Positions 7,397 through 15,482 of a DNA stretch of 30,264 nucleotides are shown here, piece by piece. Location: positions 1 through 30,264 of the forward strand of contig JBBJMF010000028.1 in NCBI GenBank assembly GCA_037719575.1, in the 5' to 3' direction. The position numbers and the translations under genes were made by a program. The first letter of the stretch is position 1; every line of letters begins with the position of its first letter. The stretch is from JAWWPG01 sp037719575 (lineage in GTDB: Bacteria; Actinomycetota; Actinomycetes; Propionibacteriales; Nocardioidaceae). The notes below the pieces were generated by a model that saw nothing but the letters and a program-made list of their open reading frames with translations, had not been told where the DNA came from and searched no databases.

Positions 7397-7816
7397 CTAC
7401 TCACCGGCGTAGCTGCCGAAGCCCCACTGGTTTCCCTCGGGGTCGAGCACCACGAAGCCCCGTCCCCCGTAGTCCTCGTCCGCAGGCTCCCGCAGCACGT
7501 GAGCACCAGCTGCGGTAGCCCGCGCGAAGAGCGCGTCGACAGCCTCTGCGCTCTCCACGACGCAGTACGCGCTTCCCTTTCCACGGATGTCGGGCCAGCC
7601 CTCCCGGGGAGGAGCAGAGCCGAGCATGATGCCGCCGCCGGGGGGCCAGTTGAGCTGGGCGTGCATCACTTTCGTATTGGTGTCGTCCTCGTGGTAGACC
7701 GCCTCGGCCACGAAGCCGAAGGCCGCCGTCAGGAAGTCGATCCCAGCGGGTGCGTCGTCGTAGCTCAGGCAGTGCCAGACAGTAGGAGAGGGCGTGGTGT
7801 TGGTCGTCTCGGTCAT
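7397..7816 (-). CDS. VOC (glyoxalase/bleomycin-resistance fold) family protein
   Basis: A 139-residue protein with paired beta-alpha-beta-beta-beta modules. It shows a PDVIxxYxxAFGF-like opening (AGIDFLTAAFGF) and a C-terminal block GGRGFVVLDPEGNQWGFG, characteristic of PhnB/YdfO-like VOC proteins in which metal or substrate sits between the modules. The chosen ATG at 7816 opens MTETTNTTPSP; an in-frame extension to 7909 overlaps the AraC gene. It lies 13 bp downstream of the AraC-family gene, so it is likely cotranscribed and perhaps functionally linked. Substrate not predictable. Confidence 0.85.
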   Translation of the reverse strand: MTETTNTTPSPTVWHCLSYDDAPAGIDFLTAAFGFVAEAVYHEDDTNTKVMHAQLNWPPGGGIMLGSAPPREGWPDIRGKGSAYCVVESAEAVDALFARATAAGAHVLREPADEDYGGRGFVVLDPEGNQWGFGSYAGE

Positions 7817-7829
7817 GTGACCTAGCGTG

Positions 7830-8681
7830 TCAGGTGTGCTCGACGGCGTCTTGAAGAAATGGGCGCTCCACCTCGAGCCAGGCGATCGGCGGCAGGCCGG
7901 AGAGTTCACGCCACTCGCGGGTCAGATGCGCCTGGTCCGCGAACCCGCAGTCGTGGGCAATGTCGGCCAGCGGCCGGTTTCCCGCGACCACGAGGCCGCG
8001 CGCGATGCCGAAGCGGATCAGCCTGGCGGTCTGCTTCGGACCGATCCCGAACTCGTCGGCGAACCGCTGGCTCAGGTGTCGCCGGCTCCACCCGACCTCG
8101 CGGGCCAGGCCGGCGATCGCCAGCCTGCCTCCGGCGGCGTGCAACCGCTGCCAGGCACGGGTCAGCGCCCGGTCGGCAACCAGCCGACGGCGGTCCTGGG
8201 CGGCGACCAGCGCGAGCAGCCCGCGGTCGAGAGCCGCGAACCTGGCCGGCCAGCCCGGGGCGCTCGCCACGGCATCGTGCAGCGCGGCTGCCCGCAGGCC
8301 GACCACCTGGTCGAGCGACACCAGCTGGCCGCTCAGTGGTGCCGCCGGCATGCCCAACAGCGCGCGCGCACCGAACGGAGTGAGGCCGAACGTAATGCCG
8401 TGCTGGCAGCCGTCCTGGTAGATCGCGGCCGGCGAGACGCTCAGCCCGGACGCCAGCGTCCAGTACCGCCCTCGACTCGGCTCGTCCCCCAGCCAGCCCA
8501 CGTCGATCGGACGGTCGATGGCCAGCACAACGGTAAGCGTGGTGCCGGGGATGCCGTGATGGATCCCTGGCTCGTCGACGTCGTACCGGTAGCCGAGATA
8601 GCTCTCGACATAGGCACGAAGCCCCGGGTGAGGCAGCCGGGACGCCGACCTCGCCAACGTCGCAGCGGCCGGCGAGCTCAT
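7830..8681 (-). CDS. AraC-family transcriptional regulator
   Basis: A 283-residue regulator. The N-terminal part (about residues 15–150) resembles the sensing domain found before many actinobacterial AraC-type proteins (HPGLRAYVESYLGYR…HHGIPGTTLTVVLAI). The C-terminal part has two helix-turn-helix units: LAREVGWSRRHLSQRFADEFG (helices 1–3), then RPLADIAHDCGFADQAHLTREWRELSG, the conserved second HTH. It probably controls its own operon with the VOC and Nudix–GNAT genes, but no operator can be named. It begins 18 bp after the Nudix–GNAT stop. Confidence 0.88.
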   Translation of the reverse strand: MSSPAAATLARSASRLPHPGLRAYVESYLGYRYDVDEPGIHHGIPGTTLTVVLAIDRPIDVGWLGDEPSRGRYWTLASGLSVSPAAIYQDGCQHGITFGLTPFGARALLGMPAAPLSGQLVSLDQVVGLRAAALHDAVASAPGWPARFAALDRGLLALVAAQDRRRLVADRALTRAWQRLHAAGGRLAIAGLAREVGWSRRHLSQRFADEFGIGPKQTARLIRFGIARGLVVAGNRPLADIAHDCGFADQAHLTREWRELSGLPPIAWLEVERPFLQDAVEHT

Positions 8682-8699
8682 GCCTGTCAGGGTACGGCG

Positions 8700-9683
8700 T
8701 CAGCCGAGCCAGTGCGCGACGTCGAGGGTGCACACGATCTCGGTGTCAGATGGTTCGTCCGGACGTAGGAGAGCGTCGATCCACAGTCCCTGGGTGAACC
8801 CGCACTTGGCCAGCACCCGTAAGGAAGCGGCGTTTCGGTGGCTCGGGCTGGCCAGCAGGTGAGCCGCGTCCGGGTAGTCGCGCCGCAGCACGTCGCGGCA
8901 GAACTCCCAGATCATCCGGGTACCGATCCCCCGACCGACCAGGTGGGCCTCGCCGATCGCGTAGTCGAATCCGACGGCCCTCGGGTCACCGGCCTTGGCT
9001 GCATAGTCGGGATCGTCGCCGACCCGGTAGTCCTGCAGGAAGCCGGCCGCCACACCGTCGACCTCGACCACCCACATCCGCGTCGGATCGTCGCCGCGAA
9101 GCCTCGGCGCGTAGCGAGCGCGCACGGAATCCTCGTCGCGGCTGCGGTGGTCCCAACGCCGCGCGACGTGTGGGGCGGACTGCCAGCGCGCCACCGCGGC
9201 GAAGTCCGCCTCGACCATCCTCCGGAACGAGAGATCCACTACCGGCACCGCAGCCGCGCGGGCATGCTCTCGAGCGACCCGCGGCGGCAGCACCCTCGAG
9301 GTCGCATCGGCCGGCGCCAGCCACTCGTACCGGTCGTGCTCCGGGTCCACCAGGTCGACCGTGACCTCGTACCCGACGTCGACTGCGAAGACTGCCCACC
9401 GCCCGGACAGGTCCACGGCCCAGGGTGCGAAGCCGACCAGGCCGGCCTCCTCGCTCAACTCACGCAGGGCCGCCGGATAGACCGCCTCGCCAGGCTGACG
9501 GCACCCCGCCGGACTCGTCCAGGCCCAGTCGCCTTCGAAGGTCGCGCCGCGGGCGTTGCGATGGAGCAGCAGCGTCTGACGTTCGCCGTCCGGTGTCGTA
9601 CGCCGCACGACGACGGTCGAGCCGGTGGGCTCGTCGAGCGCGATCTCGAGGCCGTCCCAGGTGCGCGAGACGTCAGCCGGCAT
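8700..9683 (-). CDS. Nudix hydrolase–GNAT acetyltransferase fusion
   Basis: A 327-residue two-domain protein. Residues 1–145 form a Nudix domain with a complete Nudix box (G60, E66, R74-E75, E78-E79, G81) in the GX5EX7REUXEEXGU spacing; this fold hydrolyses nucleoside-diphosphate-X compounds. Residues about 150–327 form a GNAT domain of the aminoglycoside-6'-acetyltransferase-like type, with the acetyl-CoA loop G250RGIGT and the SPSHRNAASLRVLAKCGF segment typical of the C-terminal half. The reading frame is continuous, so the fusion is real unless there is an assembly error. The ATG at 9683 is 6 nt after a TAGCCT hexamer (leaderless-like). It heads a likely operon with AraC and VOC genes. Confidence 0.9.
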   Translation of the reverse strand: MPADVSRTWDGLEIALDEPTGSTVVVRRTTPDGERQTLLLHRNARGATFEGDWAWTSPAGCRQPGEAVYPAALRELSEEAGLVGFAPWAVDLSGRWAVFAVDVGYEVTVDLVDPEHDRYEWLAPADATSRVLPPRVAREHARAAAVPVVDLSFRRMVEADFAAVARWQSAPHVARRWDHRSRDEDSVRARYAPRLRGDDPTRMWVVEVDGVAAGFLQDYRVGDDPDYAAKAGDPRAVGFDYAIGEAHLVGRGIGTRMIWEFCRDVLRRDYPDAAHLLASPSHRNAASLRVLAKCGFTQGLWIDALLRPDEPSDTEIVCTLDVAHWLG

Positions 9684-9689
9684 GGCCCG

Positions 9690-9695
9690 AGGCTA
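9690..9695 (-). promoter_or_regulatory. -10 box for leaderless Nudix–GNAT transcript
   Basis: TAGCCT on the minus strand ends 6 nt before the ATG at 9683, so transcription would begin at or next to the start codon. No Shine–Dalgarno is visible. Inferred. Confidence 0.35.
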
Positions 9696-9728
9696 ACAAC
9701 CAGCAACGCCCGTCGCGGCGTGCCCCGG

Positions 9729-11390
9729 TCAGCGGGCGATCTCGGTAGTCCGCGACTCGCGGATCACCGTGACCTTGATCTGTCCGGGATAGGTCAGCTC
9801 GTGCTCGACCTGTTTGACGATGTCGCGCGCCAGCACCTGGGCGCCGATGTCGTCGACGACCTCCGGGAGGACCATCACGCGGATCTCCCGCCCGGCCTGC
9901 ATGGCGAAGACCTTCTCAACGCCCTCGCAGGACATCGCGATCTCCTCCAGCCGCTCGAGACGCCGCACGTAGGCCTCCGGGGACTCGCGGCGGGCACCGG
10001 GCCGCCCTCCGCTGATCGCGTCCGCGGCCTGGGTCAGAACGGCCTCGATCGTGCGCGGCTCGACCTCGTTGTGGTGGGCCTCGATCGCGTGGACCACGTC
10101 GGGCGACTCGCCGTAGCGGTGCGCGAGCTCGGCCCCGACCAGCGCATGGCTGCCTTCCACCTCATGGGTGAGCGCCTTCCCGATGTCGTGAAGCAGCGCG
10201 GCGCGTTTGACGACCGTGCCGTCGACCCCGAGCTCGGCGGCAAGCAGGCTCGCCGCGTGCGCCGACTCGACGAGGTGCTTCAGCACGCTCTGCCCGTACG
10301 ACGTGCGGTAACGCAGCTGGCCGAGGGTGAACACCAGCTGCGGGTGGACGTCGGTGACTCCCACCTCCGCGAGGGCGTCCTCGCCGGCGCGCTGACAGAG
10401 TCGGTCGATCTCGGTGAGGCTGCGCTGGTAGACCTCCTCGATCCGGCTCGGGTGGATCCTGCCGTCGGCCACCAGCTCCTCCAGGGTGATCCGGCCGACC
10501 TCACGTCGTACCGGGTCGAAGCACGACAGCACCACCGCCTCGGGAGTGTCGTCGATGATCAGGTTGACTCCAGTCGTCTGCTCGAAGGACCGGATGTTGC
10601 GCCCCTCGCGTCCGATGATGCGGCCCTTCATGTCGTCACCCGGCAGCCGGACCAGCGACACCACGGACTCCGCGGTCTGCTCCGACGCGAGCCGTTGGAT
10701 CGCCGTCACGAGGATCTCCCGGGCAAGGGTCTCCCCTTCTGAGGTCGCTCGCCGCTCGATCTCCCGGACGACGAGCGCCGCCTCGCGCTTTGCCTCGCGC
10801 TCGATGTCGGCAACCAGCTCCGCCTTCGCCTCCACGGCGGTCAGCTCGGCCAGCCGCTCGAGGATGGCGCGGCGCTCGGCCCTGACGTCGAGCAACGAGG
10901 CGCGTTCGACGCCGAGCTCCTCGTCGAGGATCGCCAGCTCGGAGGCTCGCTCGTCGAGCTGGTGCGACGCCTCGTCGAACCGCTCCTCGCGCTGGATGAG
11001 CCGCCGCTCCCGGCGCTCGACGTCGAGGTGCTGCTCGTGGAGGTCATGGCGAAGGCTTCGCATCTCGTCCTCCCGCGCCTTCAACGAGGCCAGCGCCGTC
11101 TGCACCGCGTCGGCCGCCGTGACGGCGGCGGGCTCCTCCTGCCGAGCCGGCGTCTCGAGTCCCCGGGCACCAGCGGGCCCGGCCTGGTGGATCAGCGACT
11201 CAGCCTCGCTGTGCACCGCGTCGGTGGCGGTCATTACTAGCGGCTCGAGTCGGGTATGTGCGGGGTCGACTACGGCTCGGGAGCGCCTCGCCCTCCCACC
11301 GTCGCGGCCGTCACGGGTGACCACGATCGCGACGACGAGAACGACACCCAGCACAGCGGCACCCAAGAGTCCGAGAACGACCAGCACCAT
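9729..11390 (-). CDS. rny: Ribonuclease Y
   Basis: Membrane-anchored endoribonuclease that starts mRNA turnover. The protein has 553 residues: an N-terminal membrane helix (residues 1–25, MVLVVLGLLGAAVLGVV), a long coiled coil (about 95–215), a KH RNA-binding domain with GRIIGREGRN (256–265), and an HD domain with the catalytic HD pair at 401–402 (LLHDIGK) followed by EAHHNE. The ATG at 11390 has a GGGAG element about 8 nt upstream (AAGGGAG in minus-strand sense), so I prefer it to the frame start at 11480, which would place a charged segment before the anchor. The linker between the anchor and the coiled coil is longer than in Bacillus RNase Y. Confidence 0.93.
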   Translation of the reverse strand: MVLVVLGLLGAAVLGVVLVVAIVVTRDGRDGGRARRSRAVVDPAHTRLEPLVMTATDAVHSEAESLIHQAGPAGARGLETPARQEEPAAVTAADAVQTALASLKAREDEMRSLRHDLHEQHLDVERRERRLIQREERFDEASHQLDERASELAILDEELGVERASLLDVRAERRAILERLAELTAVEAKAELVADIEREAKREAALVVREIERRATSEGETLAREILVTAIQRLASEQTAESVVSLVRLPGDDMKGRIIGREGRNIRSFEQTTGVNLIIDDTPEAVVLSCFDPVRREVGRITLEELVADGRIHPSRIEEVYQRSLTEIDRLCQRAGEDALAEVGVTDVHPQLVFTLGQLRYRTSYGQSVLKHLVESAHAASLLAAELGVDGTVVKRAALLHDIGKALTHEVEGSHALVGAELAHRYGESPDVVHAIEAHHNEVEPRTIEAVLTQAADAISGGRPGARRESPEAYVRRLERLEEIAMSCEGVEKVFAMQAGREIRVMVLPEVVDDIGAQVLARDIVKQVEHELTYPGQIKVTVIRESRTTEIAR

Positions 11391-11783
11391 GACCCGACGA
11401 CTCCCTTCGTCCGCCCTCGCCGGTCCCGGCGCGAGCGCTCTCGCTGAGGCGAAGCAACGGAAGATGGTCGTCACGAACAACCACTATCGGGCGATGCGAG
11501 CACGGTCGGCCGACTGCGGCCGACGAGCTCATCACGGCCCGACCAATCGCCGGCGGGGCTCCCTTCTCCTCGAGGTCCGCACATCAGGTGCGGGCTGTGC
11601 TGCGTCCGGCTATCCGGAGTGCTGCGCAATCAGCGTCAGTTGTCGAGCGTGACCTGCAATTCGTGACGCCGCCTTCGCGGTGTCCTCTCGTGTTTCACCG
11701 TAGGGGGCGTGCCCAACCCGGTCAAGCGCATCGCCCGGTGGCGCGTGACGCATCGAGGGATGGCGGCGGCTAGGGTCGGCGAG
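11391..11783. other. 393-bp intergenic region between divergent rny and nucleotidyltransferase genes
   Basis: I see no convincing gene here. The left end holds the rny ribosome binding site and the right end a TAGGGT hexamer for the nucleotidyltransferase gene. The middle contains short GC-rich dyads (for example CGGCCGACTGCGGCCG near 11508) but no tRNA, small RNA or riboswitch that I recognise. The length suggests two separate promoters. Confidence 0.5.
11771..11776 (+). promoter_or_regulatory. -10 box for leaderless nucleotidyltransferase transcript
   Basis: TAGGGT ends 7 nt before the GTG at 11784. No ribosome binding site is apparent. The spacing fits transcription starting at the GTG. 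Confidence 0.4.
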
Positions 11784-12704
11784 GTGAGTACGGCCCTGTC
11801 AGCCGCCGTCGAGTCCCTCCGCCCGCTGCCCGTCGGCTACCAAGCGCTGTTCGCCCGGCTGCTGGCCGTGACCGAGCCGGACCAGCGAGTTCGCGGTCTG
11901 TGGCTCAGCGGCTCGGTCGGCAGGGGCACCGCGGATGCCGGGTCGGACCTCGACGTCGTCGTCACGGTGGCCGATGCGAGCTTCCAGGACTTCTGCGCCG
12001 GCTGGCGCGACTGGTTGGCGAGCATCACCGCGACGATCATCGCGCGCGACATTCCCGGCGTACCGGGCGCGTTCTACTCCGTCACGCCCGGGTGCGAGCG
12101 GTTCGACGTGGTCGTCGAGCGGGTCAGCGACATCGCCTCGGCTCATGGCGCGTCACGCCTCGCGGTCATCGACCGCGACAGCCTCGCCGCACACCTGTCC
12201 AGCGTCGCCGCGGAACAGGCTGGCCCGAGCCCTGCGGTGCTCAGCTCGATCCTTGAGGAGTTCTTCCGACACCAGGTGATCTTTCCGGCGGCCGTGGTGG
12301 CCCGCGAGGACTGGCTGCTCGGCGTCGTCGCGGTCGGGAACGTCCAACGGATGCTGTACGAAATCCTCGTTGAGGCGAACCAGCCCTTGCCGGCGATGGG
12401 TGTCAAGCAATGGTCGTCTCGCCTGACCGCCGGCCAGCGCGCTCACCTCGAGTCGCTGCCGGTGCCGAACCCCCGCCGCGTCGAGGTCCTCGAGGCGATG
12501 CTGGCGGTACGCCTGGCCATGCTCACCCTTGGACGGGAGACCGTGACCCGCTGCGGCGTCGCGTGGCCCGAAGAGCTGGCCGCCGCGACCACCGCGTATC
12601 ACGAGAGAGAGCTCGGCACCTCCGCCGCGTCCTCGTCACCGGAGGCCGCAGCCTCTGCCTTCAGGACGTCTCCGATGACCCGCATCGCAACGCCCGGCGA
12701 GTAG
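11784..12704 (+). CDS. Pol-beta-superfamily nucleotidyltransferase
   Basis: A 306-residue protein with the minimal nucleotidyltransferase signature LSGSVGRGTADAGSDLDVVV near residues 39–58: GSxxxG followed by the DxD metal-binding pair. The family includes aminoglycoside nucleotidyltransferases and many proteins of unknown substrate. The helical C-terminal part (EEFFRHQVIFPAAVVAREDW onward) resembles ANT-type substrate-binding domains. I prefer GTG 11784 because of the TAGGGT box just upstream; starts at 11709 (GTG) and 11760 (ATG) are open. The last 35 codons run antisense into recX (106-bp overlap), and that tail (Ser/Ala-rich) looks unlike a folded domain. Confidence 0.75.
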   Translation: MSTALSAAVESLRPLPVGYQALFARLLAVTEPDQRVRGLWLSGSVGRGTADAGSDLDVVVTVADASFQDFCAGWRDWLASITATIIARDIPGVPGAFYSVTPGCERFDVVVERVSDIASAHGASRLAVIDRDSLAAHLSSVAAEQAGPSPAVLSSILEEFFRHQVIFPAAVVAREDWLLGVVAVGNVQRMLYEILVEANQPLPAMGVKQWSSRLTAGQRAHLESLPVPNPRRVEVLEAMLAVRLAMLTLGRETVTRCGVAWPEELAAATTAYHERELGTSAASSSPEAAASAFRTSPMTRIATPGE

Positions 12705-13180
12705 CCTCGACGCGCCAGCACACCGACGAGCTGGCGCCAGCGGGCCTGCGGGCTGGCGTGCCGGGTCGCGCGCAGTTTCCTGGTCACCAGCGCCGTCGCT
12801 GCGGCGTACTCGGTCTCGTCGTCGATCGACGTCAGGATGTCTGTCACGATCTCGGCGTCGACGCCCTTGCGGCGCAGCTCGACGGCGAGTGCGCGCCGGG
12901 ATAGTCCCCGGCTCGCCTGACGCGACTCGACCCAGGCTCTGGCAAAGGCGGCGTCATCGACGAGCCCGACCTCGCCGAACCGCTGGAGCACCGCAGTCGC
13001 GACATCGTCGGGCACGCCGCGTTGGGCGAGTGCGTCAGCCAGCTCCTGCCGCGACCGGGCGCGTGCCGTCAGCTTGGTCAGCACAATCGTGCGTGCGACC
13101 GACTTGGGGTCGGCGGCGGGACCCCGGTCGGCCTCACCTGGCGACGGCTCCTCCGGTCCGGTGCGGCGACGCTGTCTCAT
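12599..13180 (-). CDS. recX: Regulatory protein RecX
   Basis: A 193-residue RecA modulator that binds and limits RecA filaments. Three-helix repeats can be seen: LTKLTARARSRQELADALAQRGVP, then FGEVGLVDDAAFARAWVESR…GLSRRALAVELRRKGV, then ATALVTRKLRA…RRGYSPGVAMRVI. The start at 13180 lies 33 bp after the recA stop, so the two genes form the usual actinobacterial recA–recX unit under SOS control. The 3' end overlaps the convergent nucleotidyltransferase gene. The N-terminal 25 residues are a charged, probably disordered extension. Confidence 0.93.
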   Translation of the reverse strand: MRQRRRTGPEEPSPGEADRGPAADPKSVARTIVLTKLTARARSRQELADALAQRGVPDDVATAVLQRFGEVGLVDDAAFARAWVESRQASRGLSRRALAVELRRKGVDAEIVTDILTSIDDETEYAAATALVTRKLRATRHASPQARWRQLVGVLARRGYSPGVAMRVIGDVLKAEAAASGDEDAAEVPSSLS

Positions 13181-13213
13181 CGAAGGTGCCGTGCCATCAG
13201 CCGTCGCCTGCCG

Positions 13214-15349
13214 TCAGAAGTCGACGTTCGTCGGCTCTTGGACGGCCGCCTCGTCCTCGACGCTAGCGCCGATCCCGAGCTTCTCGAGGATGCGCTTCTC
13301 GAGCTCGTTGGCAAGATCGGGGTTGTCTCGCAGGAAGTTGCGCGAGTTCTCCTTGCCCTGGCCGAGCTGGTCGCCCTCGTAGGTGTACCAGGCGCCCGCC
13401 TTGCGGACGATGCCCGCGTCGACACCGACGTCGATCAGCCCGCCCTCACGGCTGATGCCCTGCCCGTACATGATATCGAACTCTGCTTGTTTGAATGGAG
13501 GTGCGACCTTGTTTTTTACAACTTTGATTCGGGTGCGATTTCCGACGAAATCGGTGCCGTCCTTCAGGCTTTCAATCCGCCGGACATCGAGTCGAATGGA
13601 CGCGTAGAACTTCAGCGCCTTTCCCCCCGTTGTCGTCTCCGGGCTGTTGTGCACCATCACCCCGTCGACGAGGTAGTTGTGGCTTCCTTCGACCTCGATG
13701 TCGAAGCGGTGCATCGAACGGGTCGGCGGCTTGACATGGATGTCGAGGATTCGCGCCGGCGCCAGCCGCTGCGTCGGTTCCACGAACTCGGGTTGCACAG
13801 TGAACCGCCCGACCATCCGCGGCAGCAGCTTGTAATCCATCGACGGGTGCACATACGGCGCGACCATCTCCATGAATCTTGCCGAAGCCGCGGTGGTGAA
13901 CGTGAGCACAGCCTTCTGCGTCTTGCCTACGGTGCGCCACGAGACGTCGAAACCGTGCGTGTCACGCAGGTAGGCCACCAGCCGGTCGCGGGAGCCCTCA
14001 CTCATCGCCTCGATGCAGAATGCGATGCGCCCGCTTCCTCCGGCGGTGCGCTCTTGGGGGCCTTTTGAGCGCACCGAGAGGCTTCCATCGTCCATGTACC
14101 AGATCGCCAGGGCTAGCGGCGTCAGCGCCTTCAGATACTCCTCGGTGATCGTCCGCTTCCCGCCCCCGAAGTAGACCGTGCGCTGCAGCTCCCCGAGCTC
14201 GGGCAGTGGCGTGAAATCGGCGAGGGCCGCACCCTTGGCGTTGGTGTGCCTGCTGCACGAAATGTTGCCGAGCAGCGACACCTTCCAGTCCAGATAGGCT
14301 GTTTGGTTCGCGCCGTGGCCTAGCCGGAACCGGACGCCGTTTCGGTCGCGCAGATTCGGCGAAAGGTTGCCGTCGCCCAGCAGTGACCCCAGCACGACCT
14401 GCCACTGCTGGTCGCTGAGTCGATGCGTCTCGGCAGCCAGCACCCGGTCGCCGGCGACGAGCTCGCCGGCCTCGCGCCAACCCCCCGGCGTTCGGACCAG
14501 ATGGTTGTCGGTGACCGCGAACTGGGACCTGCCGTTGCCTGCCGACCTCTCGACGGTGAACTGGAGAAAGTGGTCGGTCGTACCGTTGTCGAACCAGTTG
14601 ACCACGCGGCGCGGGACGACCCGGTTCGTCCGGGGGTCGTAGGACATCACCTCGAGCGGCAGCTTCTGGTTGACGATGGTGCCGATCTTCTTCGTCGTAC
14701 CGTCCGCCAACACGACGCGGGTCCCGTAGGATGCGCACCCGAACATCACTCCGATTTTTTCCCTGAGCTGGTTGATGAAGATCGCGGTCGTGCCGGACGT
14801 CGAGATCGCGCCGGTCAGCTTGCGGAGCGCCTGGCTCATCAGTCGGGCCTGCAGGCCGACGTGGGAGTCCCCCATCTCGCCCTCGATCTCGGCCCGCGGC
14901 ACCAGCGCCGCGACCGAGTCGATGACGATGACGTCGAGGGCGCCGGAGCGGATCAGCATGTCGGCGATCTCGAGTGCCTGCTCGCCGCTGTCGGGCTGCG
15001 ACACCAGCAGCGCGTCGGTGTCGACGCCCAGCTTCTGCGCATAGTCCGGGTCCAGCGCGTGCTCGGCGTCGATGAACGCGGCGATCCCGCCGGCCTTCTG
15101 CGCGTTGGCGACGGCGTGCAGGGCGACGGTGGTCTTGCCGGACGACTCGGGTCCGTAGATCTCGACGACCCGCCCGCGCGGGAGGCCGCCGATGCCGAGG
15201 GCGATGTCGAGCGCGATCGACCCGGTGGGGATCACCTCGACAGGCACCTTGCCACGGTCGCCCAGCCGCATGATTGAGCCCTTGCCGTGGTTGCGCTCGA
15301 TCTGCGCCAGCGCGTTGTCGAGAGCCTTGCTGCGGTCCGGTTCAGCCAT
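13214..15349 (-). CDS. recA: Recombinase RecA precursor with internal intein
   Basis: The 711-residue precursor consists of an N-extein (residues 1–204), a 364-residue intein (205–568) and a C-extein (569–711). Splicing would give a 347-residue RecA, the normal size. The Walker A motif GPESSGKTT (66–74), the IVIDSVAAL segment (141–149) and the L2-flanking FINQLREKIGVMFG | SPETTTGG junction are seen. RecA catalyses homologous strand exchange and triggers LexA cleavage. The ATG at 15349 encodes MAEPDRSKALDNAL. A longer frame to 15460 crosses the promoter and is not used. Codons adjoining the intein, especially on the C-extein side to about 13475, are A/T-ending far more often than the rest of the gene. 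Confidence 0.97.
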   Translation of the reverse strand: MAEPDRSKALDNALAQIERNHGKGSIMRLGDRGKVPVEVIPTGSIALDIALGIGGLPRGRVVEIYGPESSGKTTVALHAVANAQKAGGIAAFIDAEHALDPDYAQKLGVDTDALLVSQPDSGEQALEIADMLIRSGALDVIVIDSVAALVPRAEIEGEMGDSHVGLQARLMSQALRKLTGAISTSGTTAIFINQLREKIGVMFGCASYGTRVVLADGTTKKIGTIVNQKLPLEVMSYDPRTNRVVPRRVVNWFDNGTTDHFLQFTVERSAGNGRSQFAVTDNHLVRTPGGWREAGELVAGDRVLAAETHRLSDQQWQVVLGSLLGDGNLSPNLRDRNGVRFRLGHGANQTAYLDWKVSLLGNISCSRHTNAKGAALADFTPLPELGELQRTVYFGGGKRTITEEYLKALTPLALAIWYMDDGSLSVRSKGPQERTAGGSGRIAFCIEAMSEGSRDRLVAYLRDTHGFDVSWRTVGKTQKAVLTFTTAASARFMEMVAPYVHPSMDYKLLPRMVGRFTVQPEFVEPTQRLAPARILDIHVKPPTRSMHRFDIEVEGSHNYLVDGVMVHNSPETTTGGKALKFYASIRLDVRRIESLKDGTDFVGNRTRIKVVKNKVAPPFKQAEFDIMYGQGISREGGLIDVGVDAGIVRKAGAWYTYEGDQLGQGKENSRNFLRDNPDLANELEKRILEKLGIGASVEDEAAVQEPTNVDF
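13646..14737 (-). mobile_element. RecA intein with LAGLIDADG homing endonuclease
   Basis: A 364-residue intein in frame within recA, between MFG and SPETTTGG. Splicing residues: Cys1, block B T76xxH79 (TDNH), penultimate His363, terminal Asn364, and Ser as the first C-extein residue. Endonuclease motifs are LGSLLGDGNL (116–125) and IWYMDDGSL (212–220), the two DOD helices with their acidic residues. Block F is RFDIEVEGSHNYLVDG. From memory, it is close to the M. leprae RecA intein (365 residues, same insertion point, including LSDQQ…VVLGSLxGDGNLSPNL and the EYLKALTPLxLAIWYMDDGS block), whereas the M. tuberculosis RecA intein sits elsewhere and begins differently. All catalytic positions are kept, so it should splice and may still home. 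Confidence 0.96.
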
Positions 15350-15402
15350 CGTGGTCTTCCATTCGGCAGGCGGGTCATCGACCCGGGTCGGTGTCAGGAA
15401 CG

Positions 15403-15425
15403 ACGCTAGCCGGACCCACCGACAG
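15403..15425 (-). promoter_or_regulatory. PafBC-type DNA-damage promoter of recA
   Basis: On the minus strand, CTGTCGGTGG (15425–15416), a 7-bp spacer and TAGCGT (15408–15403) resemble the LexA-independent damage-promoter consensus of actinobacteria (tTGTCRgtgg-N8-TAnnnT, bound by PafBC). The spacer is one base short. It would start transcription about 50 bp before the recA ATG. Confidence 0.6.
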
Positions 15426-15482
15426 GTTCGCCGCACCCGCTCGACCCTGTGGACAGGCAACCCGCTCAGCCGTCACTGTGCA

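Noticed and set aside
8838..10742. A 634-residue plus-strand open frame opposite the Nudix–GNAT and rny genes
   Set aside because: No domain is recognisable, its composition is typical of GC-rich antisense frames, and both opposite genes have clear conserved motifs.
11391..11783. A tRNA, small RNA or riboswitch in the largest gap
   Set aside because: No cloverleaf, conserved aptamer core or strong hairpin followed by a U-tract could be found by eye.
13475..13645. A separate gene or insertion in the AT-richer part of recA
   Set aside because: The amino-acid sequence is an ordinary conserved RecA C-extein without any gap; only codon use is atypical.
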